Shown here: piece after piece, positions 54,543-64,000 of the stretch | Numbering within the stretch: position 1 is the first letter of the stretch | How the letters are laid out: each line of letters starts with the position of its first letter | Assembly (NCBI RefSeq): GCF_023898315.1 | Contig: NC_064621.1 | Location: forward strand, 538,119,383 to 538,183,382 | Direction of reading: 5' to 3' | DNA length: 64,000 bases | Origin: Schistocerca nitens | Taxonomy: Eukaryota > Arthropoda > Insecta > Orthoptera > Acrididae | Made by a program: the position numbers and the translations under genes | The notes under the pieces: model-generated | Seen by the model: only the letters and a program-made list of their open reading frames with translations | Database searches by the model: none | Told to the model about the DNA's origin: nothing

Positions 54543-55941
54543 CGCTACTGGCCATTACAACTGCTGCACCACGAAGATGACGTACAACAGACGCGAAATT
54601 TAACCGACACGAAGAACGTGCTGTGATATGCAAATGATTAGCTTTTCAGAGCATTCACGCAATGTTGGCGCCGGTGGCGACACCTACAACGTGCTGACAT
54701 GAGGAAAGATTCCAACCGATTTCTCATACACAAACAGCAGTTGGCCGGCGTTGCCTGGCGAAACGATGTTGCGATGCCTTGTATAAGGAGGTGAAATGGG
54801 TGCCATCACGTTTCCGACTTTGATAAAGGTCGGATTGTAGCCTATCACGATTGCGGTTTATCGTATCGCGACATTGCTGCTCGCGTTGGTCGACATCCAA
54901 TGACTGTTAGCAGAATATGGAATCGGTGGGTTCAGTAGAGTAATACGGAACGCCGTGCTAGATCCCAACGGCCTCGTATCACTAGCAGTCGAGATGACAG
55001 GCATCTTATCCGCATGGCTGTAACGGATCGTGCAGCCACGTCTCGATCCCTGAGTCAACAGATGGGGACGTTTGCAAGACGACAACCATCTGCACGAACA
55101 GTTCGACGACGTTTGCAGCAGAATGGACTATCACCTCGGAGGCCATGGCTGCGGTTACCCTTGACGCTGCATTACAGACAGGAGCGCCTGCGATGGTGTT
55201 CTCAACGACGAACCTGGGTGCAAGAATGGCAAAACGTCATTTTTTCGGATGAATCCAGGCTCTCTTTACAGCATTATGATGGTCGCATCCGTGTTTGGCT
55301 ACATCGCGGTGAACGCACATTGGAAGCGTGTATTCGTCATCGCCATACTGGCGTATCACCCGGTATGGCTAACCATTGGTTACACGTATCGGTCACCTCT
55401 TGTTCGCATTGACGGCACTTTGAACAGTGGAAGTTACATTTCAGATGTATTACGACCCGTGACTCTACTCTTCATTCGATCATTGCGAAACCCTACATTC
55501 CAGCAGGATAATGCACGACCGCATGTTGCAGGTCCTGTATGGGCCTTTCTGGATACAGAAAATGTTCGACTGCTGCCCTGGCCAGCACATTCTCCAGATC
55601 TCTCAGCAATTGAAAACGTTTGGTCAATGGTGGCCGAGCAACTGGCTCGTTACAATACGCCAGTCACTACTCTTGATGAACCGTGGTATCGTATTGATGC
55701 TGCATGGGCAGCTATACCTGTACACGCCATCCAAGCTCTGTTTGAATCAATGCCCAGGCGTATCAAGGCCATTATTACGGCCAGAGCTTGTTGTTCTGGG
55801 TACTGATTTCTCAGGATCTATGCACCCAAATTGCGTGAAAATGTAATCATATGTCAGTTATAGTATAATATACGTGTCCAATGACTACTTGTTTATCATC
55901 TACATTTCTTCTTGGTGTAGCAATATTAATGGCCAGTAGTG
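54543..55941 (+). mobile_element. Tc1-like family B element, full length, inserted in mariner relic
   Basis: The left end is cgctactggccattacaact and the right end, on the other strand, is cactactggccattaatatt. TA is on both sides (54541-54542 and 55942-55943). Confidence 0.93.
54774..55806 (+). pseudogene. Family B Tc1-like transposase: early stop and the same 7-bp deletion
   Basis: The ATG at 54774 is followed within seven codons by TGA. The body reads YDCG.SYRDIAA, ESRLSLQHYDGRIR (first catalytic region) and GVSPGMANHW, which is the 7-bp-deletion frameshift also present at 52810. In the other frame it reads YTYRSPLVRIDGT, FQQDNARPHVAGP and SPDLSAIENVW (here P to A before IE). 34 residues separate D and E. 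It ends in TARACCSGY. It is disabled. Confidence 0.92.
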
Positions 55942-56090
55942 TATTTTACATCCGAAGGAACGTAACGCTCGAGTTGAACAAATCCCAATGAAGAACTTTC
56001 CTGACACTTCCACACGGTTGTATGAACATTCTGTGCGTTGTACACAAGTGACAGGGAGTTGGACTTTTTTTTACTAATCGAGGCTCGCAA

Positions 56091-56639
56091 CGGAACTTTT
56101 TGGACTAACGGGGTACATGAACATATGAACTAATGTGTTGGAGTAAAGCATTGTGCGGAAGGATCATATGTAACCACGTCCGGCTTGCTGAGGAGGACAA
56201 GAGATTGCCATGGTGATGGTAATAAATTGGCCACTGACTTTTCTCCATAACAGCGTCCTGCTCGGCAACGTGTGGACGTTAGCACAATCCTCTCTACAGC
56301 CCAGACGTGTTCCCTGCAGGTATTTTGTTCGGTGAGTTTCGGTAAGCAAGATGACTGCGGCCATTGCGGCGTCGCGGGCCCGTATATTCTCTGCGGCGCG
56401 AGATGTTTAAAACTGGCCGTTCCCTCGAGTCCACGCACGGATGCGAGTTGTCAGTGCGTGCCGGCTGGGCCGTCTTGTGTGCTAGCAACGCGTCGCCTCG
56501 TTCGCATATTTCTGCAGCGTCTGCCACCTGGCGCACAGCGGCGGACTCTTAAAACTCCGGTTTTACGAGCGGAGCGCATTGCAGTTACTGCGGCGCATGT
56601 CACGACTCTGATGCCAGAAAGTTTGTTCACGCTACCAAC
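56091..56639. other. Unassigned GC-rich stretch
   Basis: 56290-56590 is markedly GC-rich with several CpG. The overlapping frames on both strands (56272-56985, 56438-56130) have no domain. It could be host single-copy DNA such as a promoter or exon edge, but nothing in the sequence confirms that. Confidence 0.4.
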
Positions 56640-56735
56640 TTTAACATACCCTCCTCCTCTTTCTCCCCCTCCTTCCTCCCCCACCCATCGTCTCTCTCCC
56701 CCTCCCTCCCCCCCCTCTCTCTCCATTCCGTTCAC
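56640..56735. repeat. Pyrimidine-rich low-complexity tract
   Basis: Long CCTCC / CTCTCTCCCC runs on the plus strand. This explains the P/S-rich and G/E-rich frames across it. Confidence 0.85.
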
Positions 56736-56744
56736 ACTGTTGTT

Positions 56745-57815
56745 TCTACATCTACATGTACGTGACTACTCTGCTATTCACAATAAACTGCCTGGCAGAG
56801 GGTTCAATGAACAACCTTCATGCTGTCTCTGTACCGTTCCACTCTCGAACGGCACGAGGGAAAAACGAGCAGTTAAATTTTTCCGTGCGAGCCCTGATTT
56901 CTCTTATTTTATCGTGATGATCATTTCTCCCTATGTAGGTTTGTGCCAACAGAATGTTTTCGCAATCGGAGGAGAAAACTGGTGATGGTAACTTCATGAG
57001 AAGATCCCGTCGCAACGAAAAAACGCCTTTGTTTTAATGATTGTCATTCCAATTCACGCACAATGTCAGTGAGGCTATCTCCACTATTTCGCGATAATAC
57101 AAAACGAGCTGCCCTTCTTTGTACTTTTTGATGTCATCCGTCAGTCCCATCTGATGCGGATCGCACACCGCACAGCAGTACTCCAGAATAGGGCGGACAA
57201 GCGTGGTGTAAGCAATCTCTTTAGTAGACCTGTTGCACCTACTAAGTGTTCTGCCAATGAATCGCAGTCTTTGGTTTGCTCTACCCACAATATTATCTAT
57301 GTGATCGTTCCAATTTACGTTATTTGTAATTGTAATCCCTAAGTATTTATTTGAATTTACAGCCCTCACATGTGTGTGACATATCGCTTAATTGAAATTT
57401 AGCTGATTTCTTTTAGTACTCATGTGAATAACTTCGCACTTTTCTTTATTCAGGGTCAATTGCCACTTTCCACCATACAGATATCTTATCTAAATCATTT
57501 TGCAAGTCGTTTTGATCATCTGATGACTTTACAATACGGTAAATGACAGCATCATCTGCAAACAGTCTAAGACGGCTACTCACATTGTCTCCTATGCCGT
57601 TAATATAGATCAGGAACAAGAGAGGGCATGTAACACTTCCTTGGGGATAGTCGGATATTACTTCTGTTTTACTCGATGACTTTCCGTCTATTACTACGAA
57701 CTGTGATCTTTCTGACAGGAAATCACGAATCCAGTCGCACAACTGAGCGTAGGCACGTAGTTTGATTAGAAGACGCTTGCGAGGAATGGTGTCGAAAGCC
57801 TTCTGGAAATCTGTT
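56745..57815 (-). mobile_element. CR1/Jockey-like LINE, 3' part with 3' terminus
   Basis: On the minus strand, from 57815: TDFQKAFDTIPRKRLLIKLR, then CDWIRDFLSERSQFVV, YPQGSVTCPLLFLIYINGIG and RLRLFADDAVIYRIV, which carries the catalytic FADD. After one frameshift near 57400-57370 it continues SNKYLGITITNNVNWNDHID and ANQRLRFIGRTLSRCNRSTK, with LVRPILEYCCAVCDPHQ. The 3' untranslated region runs to a TACATC-type repeat at 56745-56760. It is 5'-truncated at about 57815. Confidence 0.85.
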
Positions 57816-58018
57816 TGGTGAACACAGTACGAGCTTACCGATTATCGGACCACATTTTTGAATGGATTCAAGGTTTCTTTGCAGACAAAACTGCACATGC
57901 TGTTCTTCGCAGTACAAAATCAACTGATACTGATAATTTCCAGATATCTGATTTGAGTACCGAAAAGAAAACCCGGAACGCATTTATTTTAATTACAGCT
58001 ATACCTCTGAATATTCTG
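57816..58018 (+). pseudogene. Possible second RT fragment, opposite orientation
   Basis: The plus-strand frame reads YRLSDHIFEWIQGFFADKTA. It resembles the ...LL.WI..FL..R.Q.V segment of LINE RT. The similarity is weak and short and may be chance. Confidence 0.3.
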
Positions 58019-58280
58019 CCTCCTTAGCTGAGTGGTCAGCGTAGATGGTTGCCATGTGAAGGATCCGGGTTCCATTCTCGGTACTGCCAAGGATTTTTCC
58101 TTGGTGGGAGGACTGGAAAAGGGTGCAGCCAGCCTCGTAATGCCAAATGAGGAGCTACGTGACCGAACACTAGCGACTTCACTGTCTGGAAGATCTGCAA
58201 AACGGGCGGGAGAACTGTGTGCTGGTCATGTGCCATCCACATGAGGCCGCGAGGAGGAGGAAGACACGGCGGTCGGTTGA
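58019..58280 (+). mobile_element. tRNA-headed SINE sharing its tail with the 5S SINE
   Basis: The head is ccttagctgagtggtcagcg with a B-box-like gggttccattctcggt. From about 58122 the tail (cagcctcgtaatgccaaatg, aggagctac, then gggagaactgtgtgctgg) matches the 3' half of 21611-21862. Confidence 0.8.
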
Positions 58281-58423
58281 GAAGCTCGTATGCTTCTGAA
58301 GATTTAAACGCATGGTAATCTCCCGTCTCCCACGGAGCTAAAACTAAGTTGTAAGAATTTTTCACTCTTTTTGGCATAAAGTCACACAGGAAGAATGTGA
58401 CCACACTGCAATTCGTTAGGACT

Positions 58424-58728
58424 ATTGCACAATTGCTCTATTGGTAACGAAATAAGAAGCCACCAGTTGATAAGCCACTGACTTCATTTCACGCGTTTCG
58501 AGTAGAACCCATCCTCAGTCTGTCACGAACGTCTTAGTAATCAGACGTATATCTAAAGACAGTATGTAACAAACAAAGCCATGACAGTTCAGTTATATAT
58601 CTGACCATCAAGATAATCATGACAGTCTGAAATTGGGTTCTGCCCGAAATGCGTCAAATAAAGTTATTGGTTTATCAGATGATGGCTTCTTATTTAGTGA
58701 CCAATTCAGCAACTGTTGAGTTTCCGAT
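58424..58728. mobile_element. Small inverted-repeat element (MITE-like), ~305 bp
   Basis: The left arm about 58424-58528 pairs with the right arm about 58617-58728 over roughly 105 bp with scattered mismatches (e.g. aaataagaagccac with its reverse complement gatggcttcttattt, and agaaccca with tgggttct). The ~90-bp loop is unrelated. The ends are ragged and no target duplication is obvious. Confidence 0.7.
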
Positions 58729-59003
58729 ACTTAGTTTTCAAAAAGTTTTGTTTCATTGATACCTGTACAGACAAAGACAACAATTTTTTTGATTCTCACC
58801 TATTTCGCCATGTCCTCGTGGTCATTATACTTTCCAGCATTTCAAACCAAATGGCAATATAATTATTCTGACCTACTTAATTCGTAAAATTCTTTTAGAC
58901 TCTTATAAATGACAAAAGTACATTGTTTGGAATATTCACGGCATTTAAACAAAATAACTTTCTTTTTCAAATTCGTTCATTATTAATCAAAATATGTAGT
59001 ATG
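58729..59003. other. Unassigned AT-rich stretch
   Basis: No feature seen. Confidence 0.5.
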
Positions 59004-59360
59004 TAGTATGACCGCACGAGGATTCTGGTACAGACGTCGAGATACTGGGACAGCGTTGTTAGAGAGGCCATCGAAATTCGCACCAATGACGACCTCATAA
59101 ACCGTGACTGTAGCTATAATCTTAGCAAGGCTTGGGAACCAGCGATTGGGTTAATCAAGAGTAAATCGAGCAAACGTATAGTTGTGACGACCACGGCGGA
59201 CAGAGCCATCACACCGACGTCATCTCAGACGCCGTCGCAATCTGTTCCACCGCGCGACCGTGGCGCGGGGCGCGGACGGCGGAGGGAGCGGGCCGCGGGC
59301 GGAGGGTATTTAAATCGGCCGCCACCGCGACCGAACCCAGTTCCCTCTGAGCAGCCATAG
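59004..59360 (+). pseudogene. Penelope-like element protein, C-terminal fragment
   Basis: An open frame without ATG reads SRYWDSVVREAIEIRTNDDL, then INRDCSYNLSKAWEPAIGLI, and ends at TAG 59358-59360. The W.S..REAIEI......INRD.GY.LS..W pattern is what I recall for the end of Penelope-like proteins, after the GIY-YIG endonuclease. The last ~50 codons are GC-rich and of low complexity (GAGRGRRRERAAGGG). They overlap a TATA-like tatttaaat at about 59309. Everything upstream is missing, as in typical 5'-truncated copies. Confidence 0.75.
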
Positions 59361-59530
59361 CGTACGGATCTCCGTGCCGGTACGTTCACAGGAGCTCAGT
59401 CCGTCAGTTCACCTGATGATGGCGACATGTATGATTGCCGAAATATTGTGCCCGTTGGACACTATAGACCGGCAGCACACCCGTGGATATTTTGACTATC
59501 AAATACGCCGGGAGAAACTCAAGAATCACA
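59361..59530 (+). mobile_element. Penelope-like terminal repeat with hammerhead-like hairpin
   Basis: Downstream of the coding end lies CTGATGA (59413-59419), then a 5-bp stem GGCGA/TTGCC (59421-59425 with 59435-59439), then GAAA (59440-59443). A possible third stem uses tattgtg and cactata. Penelope-like elements in arthropods are known to carry hammerhead ribozymes in their terminal repeats. One extra base sits between CTGATGA and the stem, so activity is uncertain. Confidence 0.5.
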
Positions 59531-59696
59531 TCGTTCATTATTATTGTTATTACTATCATATCTGATGTAACTACACACACTACCAAGGTGTTTAACGTTC
59601 AATGTATCTACAACAGCGCTTATTTCTTTGTTTTGCAGTACTTAATATTAAAACTGAGGAATTATTGAATGAATATAAATATACTGCAAGAACCAA

Positions 59697-60273
59697 TGAA
59701 ACGTCCCCTTTGAACAATTATACGTGACTGTGCTTAAACTGACACACAATATTTTTAGCGCAACGCAATCTGACTTTCAAAAATCCCTACAAAAGAATGG
59801 CCCTGACTAACATTAACCTATACGTTTCACAAATCACTTACCTCACAAAAATCTTGGTTACTCGAACTACTGCAAAACAGCGAGCGCCACTACTGCCAGC
59901 TAAATAAAAGATTCAAACTATGGAAGGCACTAACTTCTGATAGGCATAGTTAGCAAATGAAAGATTTTAATAGAGAACAAACAATGTATTTACCTTAATA
60001 GTGTTGAAAAATCATAATATACATAGCAGTTCATGACATCCAGTCTTACAAATTTCAAAACTCCGCCATTTCTCTCCCCACATCCACCACTGCTGGCGGC
60101 TCACCTCCAACTGCGCAACACTACGCGCTGTTCACAGCCATCTGCCCAACACTACAATGGCCAGTATTACAATAATGCCAACCACCCACAGACTGCACAC
60201 AGCACAGCCAATGATTTTCATACAGAGCGCTACGTGGCGTTACCAATAAGAAAACCTAAACACCCTACTTACA
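59697..60273 (-). mobile_element. Solo LTR (577 bp) with 4-bp target duplication
   Basis: It starts tgaaacgtcc and ends cctacttaca, so it has the TG...CA form on both strands. ccaa flanks it at 59693-59696 and 60274-60277. On the minus strand a TATA-like run (tatgtatattatga) precedes attaaggtaaatacattg, which suggests minus orientation. No internal retrotransposon sequence is attached, so it is probably left by LTR-LTR recombination. Confidence 0.82.
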
Positions 60274-60409
60274 CCAAGAGGTATCAGGATCATCAGTTTC
60301 CAGGTAGTAATAGTCAGAGTGTTTCCACTGTCGCAAAACTTATTTTGCCTTTATCTCAAAACATGCAGTTTGTAGATGCGCCATTTATGACTCTTACCCC
60401 CAAGACGTG

Positions 60410-60650
60410 AAGGTAATTTTGGGAGGGTCCCAGGGGAATGTTACAGAGCCGCTATTGTTTACAGTTTATATTACTGATCTAGAGGAGAATGTTGGGTATC
60501 TTGTAAGGATACTCACGCGGATGATGTTGTTTTGTATAAAGGTTGAAGCACGAAAAGTCCGTAGCGAAACGCAGGAAGACCTGCAGTAGCTACCTTAAAA
60601 TGTGTACGAGTAACCATTTGGAGCGACCTAAAATTGACTGACCACATAAA
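60410..60650 (+). pseudogene. LINE reverse transcriptase fragment
   Basis: It reads GSQGNVTEPLLFTVYITDLE and VGYLV, then, in a shifted frame, HADDVVLYKG. This is the QGS..GPLLF..YINDL and ADD block of CR1/Jockey-like RT with a 1-base shift. Confidence 0.6.
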
Positions 60651-61806
60651 ACATATAGTAGTGTAGGCGTCACCCACTGATGGGCTGGGAACCCCTACTG
60701 TTTTGTCAGGACGTGTGTGGCGTCGTTAGGCGCAATAAAACAGTACTCAATATTATTCAGTTTATTACTCAGAATTCAAGTTGTTGCCGTGTCTTCAGCG
60801 ACGGTTGGTGGCTACGTAGCGCGGAGACGAATCCACTGAATCCAACAGCGGACTCTGCATCAGCTCGGAGTGGAAGTCGATGACACATTGGTGTAGCGGT
60901 TTGTCGGCCGCTGGCGAAGTGGGCATCCCCCGTCCGTAGCCCTGCTTGGAGATGGCGGTGACCACAACGTGTATGTTTTATTATCACGCCCTTTCGGATA
61001 GTGCTCAATCCCTCCCAGATCACTGCCCGCCAGCATTGTCCCATCCGGTGGACCGCGATATCGGATGCCGTGATGTCGTGATGAATTTTGAAATTGGTCC
61101 GCCAATACGGTACGCCGCTGGAGTCTTAGGGCAGCTTCTGTCCTGGACCGGCGCTGTGTTGGTACACACTTAGACATCAATGCTGGCTGCTGTGGTGACT
61201 TCAGTACTGGATGCTGGACTTCATTGCCTTCGGCTACCGATTTCTGATCGCCTCGAAAGACAACAAATGTAAAACACGAGAACAATCTTACATGCAAGAT
61301 GTTACCATACTGTACCAAGAGTCGAGTGCGAACCACGCAGACGCCATCAGTCCTACTGAACGAGTACTTTAGGCTAGTGGGGGTGGAGTATTTATGTCGT
61401 CGAGAAGCTTTTCCGCTCTAGGACGTCATTCTTAATGATCTAATCGATTCTTTACTTCTCGATTCGTCAGAGGTCTTCAGTTCCGCTACATTCTCTTAAC
61501 GAATTTGTTACAGTGACTTTACTGCTTAGTCAAACCCCTGTTATGCGATGTTGCGTCCTGCCTAGTGTCTCTTACATAACGTTACGAAGGTAGTTCGGTC
61601 TACACTCTTGTAGCGATTTTCTGCTGAATTCGCTCGCAGTCTTGCGCAAAAGCGTCGAGGTTTTGTCTTCCTGACCCAGCAACGGTGTTGAAATGTTAAC
61701 GCTTTCCGGCTGGAGGCTGTTGATACTGGCCATGCCGTGTGGCACGTATCGTATGTGAAGACGGACACAGCAATCACAATGAAATCTTATGACTACCGCT
61801 CCAACT
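60651..61806. other. Unassigned stretch
   Basis: The frame 61336-60860 (minus, 158 codons) has no recognised domain. No transposon ends are visible. It may contain single-copy DNA. Confidence 0.45.
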
Positions 61807-61835
61807 AGGTTTGGACAAAAATATGGAAACGCCAA

Positions 61836-62035
61836 AGCCGACCGGTGTGGCCGTGCGGTTCTAGGCGCTTCAGTCTGGAACCGCGTGACCGCTACGGTTG
61901 CAGGTTCGAATCCTGCCTCGGGCATGGATGTGTGTGATGTCCTTAGGTTAGTTAGGTTTAAGTAGTTCTAAGTTATAGGGGACTGATGACCACAGATATT
62001 AAGTCCCATAGTGCTCAGAGCCATTTGAACCATTT
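61836..62035 (+). mobile_element. SINE (type I head) inside family D element
   Basis: The head (tggccgtgcggttctagg), a B box with one change (ggttcgaatcctgcc region), body and tail gccatttgaaccattt are present. The duplication is not evident. Confidence 0.9.
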
Positions 62036-62535
62036 GTCATTTTGAAAAACCAAAAACACATTTCCATGCCTAATACGACGTAGAAAACATGTTACCATTC
62101 AGAGTAGCTCCATTCGTCTCGGAATTGATAAATATAGGCGCGTTACCGTTTTCAAGGATATCTTACACCAGCCTTCCTGAAAAATAGTGGCACATTTAGG
62201 TGACAATAATGCAAGTATATACGTTCAGCACCCTTGTCTCCAAATTAGACCACAAAGGCTCAATTATATTGAGATCTGGTGACTGTCATGGCTAGGGGAT
62301 ATGACACTTCATCCTCCTGCTCACAGAACCAGTCCTGGACGATACAAGTTGTGTAAACAGGGGCCCTGTCATCTGTGAACACCGAGTCACCATTGTAGAA
62401 CAAACATTGTAGCATTTGATGGACCTGATAATCCAAAAAGGTCCCATAATCCTTGGCAGTAATGGGAACATCAGCAATAACCATGAGACCCACGGAATAC
62501 CACGGTGTGGCTGCCCAAATCATCACCGAAGCCCC

Positions 62536-62781
62536 CTATATTTCACTCTTGGGACATAAACTCGGCCAGAAATAGAAAACAGTGTGACACAGAAATCATC
62601 CAACGAAACGCCACGTCTTCCTGTTACGGGCATTTGCATCGATAATGAGTGACTTTGCCCACTATATTTCACTCTTGGGACGTAAACTAGGCCAGAAATA
62701 GAAAACAGTGTGACACAGAAATCATCTAACGAAACGCCACGTCTTCCTGTTCGGGCATTTGCATCGCTAATGAGTGACTTT
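62536..62781. repeat. 126-bp tandem duplication in family D
   Basis: ctatatttcactcttgggac begins at 62536 and again at 62662. The two units differ at a few positions (e.g. gttacggg versus gttcggg), so the duplication is not fresh. Confidence 0.92.
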
Positions 62782-63424
62782 GGACTTACAGCTCATCCTT
62801 CAGTTCCCTGCTTTCGGAGTTCCCTCTCTATATTTTTGATGCTGCCAGGATTCGCGAGAGGGATATGAAGTTCTTAGTGACCTCGCAGCAGTCATGCTCT
62901 TAGTTTTCGTCACAATCCTCTTCAATGACCTCTTGTCACGATCATTGGATTATGTTTCTTCCCTTTCCCCGTATGCGGTATAAATCTTCGATACGGTACC
63001 GTTTGAAACACCAAACTCTTCCACTGCCTTATTGTGTAAGCGCCATCTTACGAGCATCAACAATATACTCACGTTCTAATTCTCTTAGCTCCGACACAAC
63101 GCACTCACAGCTATACAGAACACAATGACTGAAACTTGCAGCGTATTGAGGGCATTGCACAGGTGCCGCTCATGGTCAGGTACAACAGCGCAACCTACAG
63201 GCTTGTCTAGCATCTGCATTTACGTTCAAGAACTGATTTCTAGCGGTATTTCCATATTTTTCCCTACTCATGTACGTTTGCATGTTTAACTTGGATATAC
63301 ATCCTGTTGGTCTTTGCCATTAGGTAGCTGCGACGCTAGGAAAAGATCTGAATATGGTGATTCAAAAAGAATACCACAACTTTGAAAATCCGTATTTGAT
63401 CAAAGAAACATCTTGGAACCTTCG

Positions 63425-64000
63425 GAAATTAATCAAAGAGAAGAGTACTTAACAAAGGTTTTTTTTTCAGTCGAAAACAAGTTGATAAATGTTCAATATT
63501 GTCCCCGACAGACACTCGGGCGACATCAACTCGATACTCTAACTCATTCCATACTCTCTGTAGCATTTCCGGCGTAACAGTTTGGAAAGCGTCAGTTATT
63601 CCTTCTTTTACTTCCTCATTGTTGTCTGGTAGAGGTGGTCGAAACACCATATCTTTTACATGCCTCCATAGGAAAAGGTCACAGGGGCTGAGGTAAGGGC
63701 TTCTTGGAAGGTAGTGATACGCTCTTTCACGAGATGCCTGTCAGGCACAGAAAACGTTCAACTTAGGTGAATCATGTTCCCCTCGGATTCTCAGTGCCTC
63801 ATTCATGGACACTTCCCCTGTTCTTGGAAATGTTGCTTCATCGCTTAACACTTGGCTTCGAAATGAACCGGTCATCTGTTTCCATTTGCTCAAGGACAAA
63901 CTCGCAGAACTCAATTCGTATCACCTTATCAGCTTCGGAAAGATTAGAACCAACTGTAGACGATAAATTTTCATTACTAACCTTTTCCAAATGATTGGAT
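63425..64000 (-). pseudogene. Transposase relic (DUF4817-type family), C-terminal part
   Basis: The minus strand reads MVFRPPLPDNNEEVKEGITD, then VTPEMLQRVWNELEYRVDVA and GDNIEHL. This is the C-terminal pattern (P.....L...I..A...VTPE.L.R....EYR.D.C....G.HIEHL) of the same broad family as the relic at 29221-30476. Upstream frames to the window edge are broken. The element continues beyond the window. Confidence 0.65.

Larger units (their letters stand above)
54205..56090 (+). mobile_element. mariner relic split by a family B element
   Basis: The plus strand before the insertion reads KLFSRTFTSEEKQQWVDACR, then a region equivalent to GDE.WCY.YDP..KRQS with stops (about 54440-54510). After the insertion (55944-56070), NARVEQIPMKNFPDTSTRLY and CTQVTGSW resemble a mariner C-terminus. 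The middle was lost or is unrecognisable. It is old and dead. Confidence 0.6.
61807..63265 (-). mobile_element. Tc1-like family D element, decayed
   Basis: The left side has tttggacaaaaatatggaaa. The right side, reverse-complemented, has tagggaaaaatatggaaata. These pair as terminal repeats. The minus strand reads GDSVFTDDRAPVYTTCIVQD and WFCEQEDEV (62400-62310), which is the second catalytic region (usually FQDDNAP.H). Upstream blocks are hard to recognise. A SINE and a 126-bp tandem duplication lie inside. Confidence 0.65.

Noticed and set aside
56272..56985. 237-codon plus-strand frame
   Set aside because: It spans a GC-rich tract, a pyrimidine repeat and the antisense of a LINE 3' end, so it is not one gene.

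Overview
This window is repeat-dense, non-coding DNA from a large animal genome. The abundant tRNA-headed SINEs share a tail ending gccatttgaaccattt, and they occur with several Tc1/mariner families and RTE, CR1/Jockey-like and Penelope-like retroelements. I recognise this mixture from orthopteran insects, most likely a Schistocerca-type locust. That assignment rests on memory of repeat families and is inference. I found no host gene, tRNA, rRNA or bacterial-style feature. Every open frame longer than about 100 codons that I could assign belongs to a transposable element.

Region 1-19615 is a tandem direct duplication of a 9.7 kb unit: copy 1 at 1-9720 and copy 2 at 9721-19615. The copies are almost identical. 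I found one SNP, one A-run length change, and a 164-bp SINE with a 12-bp target duplication present only in copy 2. The junctions lie inside direct-repeat copies of one Tc1-like family (called family A here), and the middle copy is a mosaic of the two flanking ones. This is the signature of unequal recombination between transposons, or of an assembly error at them.

Region 19.3-26.5 kb holds an internally deleted family A element, a 5S rRNA-headed SINE, and a complete family A element with a 340-codon open transposase frame. That element is inserted in a truncated Tc1-like family B element. A LINE broken by SINEs nested within each other follows.

Region 26.5-36.9 kb holds a possible Merlin-like zinc ribbon, relics of two Tc1-like families (C and E), a 2.1-kb element with about 290-bp inverted repeats and a decayed transposase, and a non-autonomous element with 320-bp inverted repeats.

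Region 38.2-39.5 kb is a complete mariner with an intact 352-aa DD34D transposase.

Region 41.5-45.1 kb is an RTE LINE interrupted by the most unusual object here. This is a 2,298-bp foldback element with 1.0-1.1-kb inverted arms, TG...CA ends, a 4-bp target duplication, and outward-facing coiled-coil reading frames.

Region 45.7-56.1 kb holds a second family C element, several SINEs, and two family B copies that share the same coding-destroying 7-bp deletion. One of them sits inside a mariner relic. Region 56.7-64 kb holds a CR1/Jockey-like LINE, a SINE sharing its tail with the 5S SINE, a Penelope-like 3' end with a hammerhead-like hairpin, a solo LTR, a fourth Tc1-like family (D), and a transposase relic running off the end. 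The layout is layers of insertions inside insertions, many of them datable by target-site duplications.
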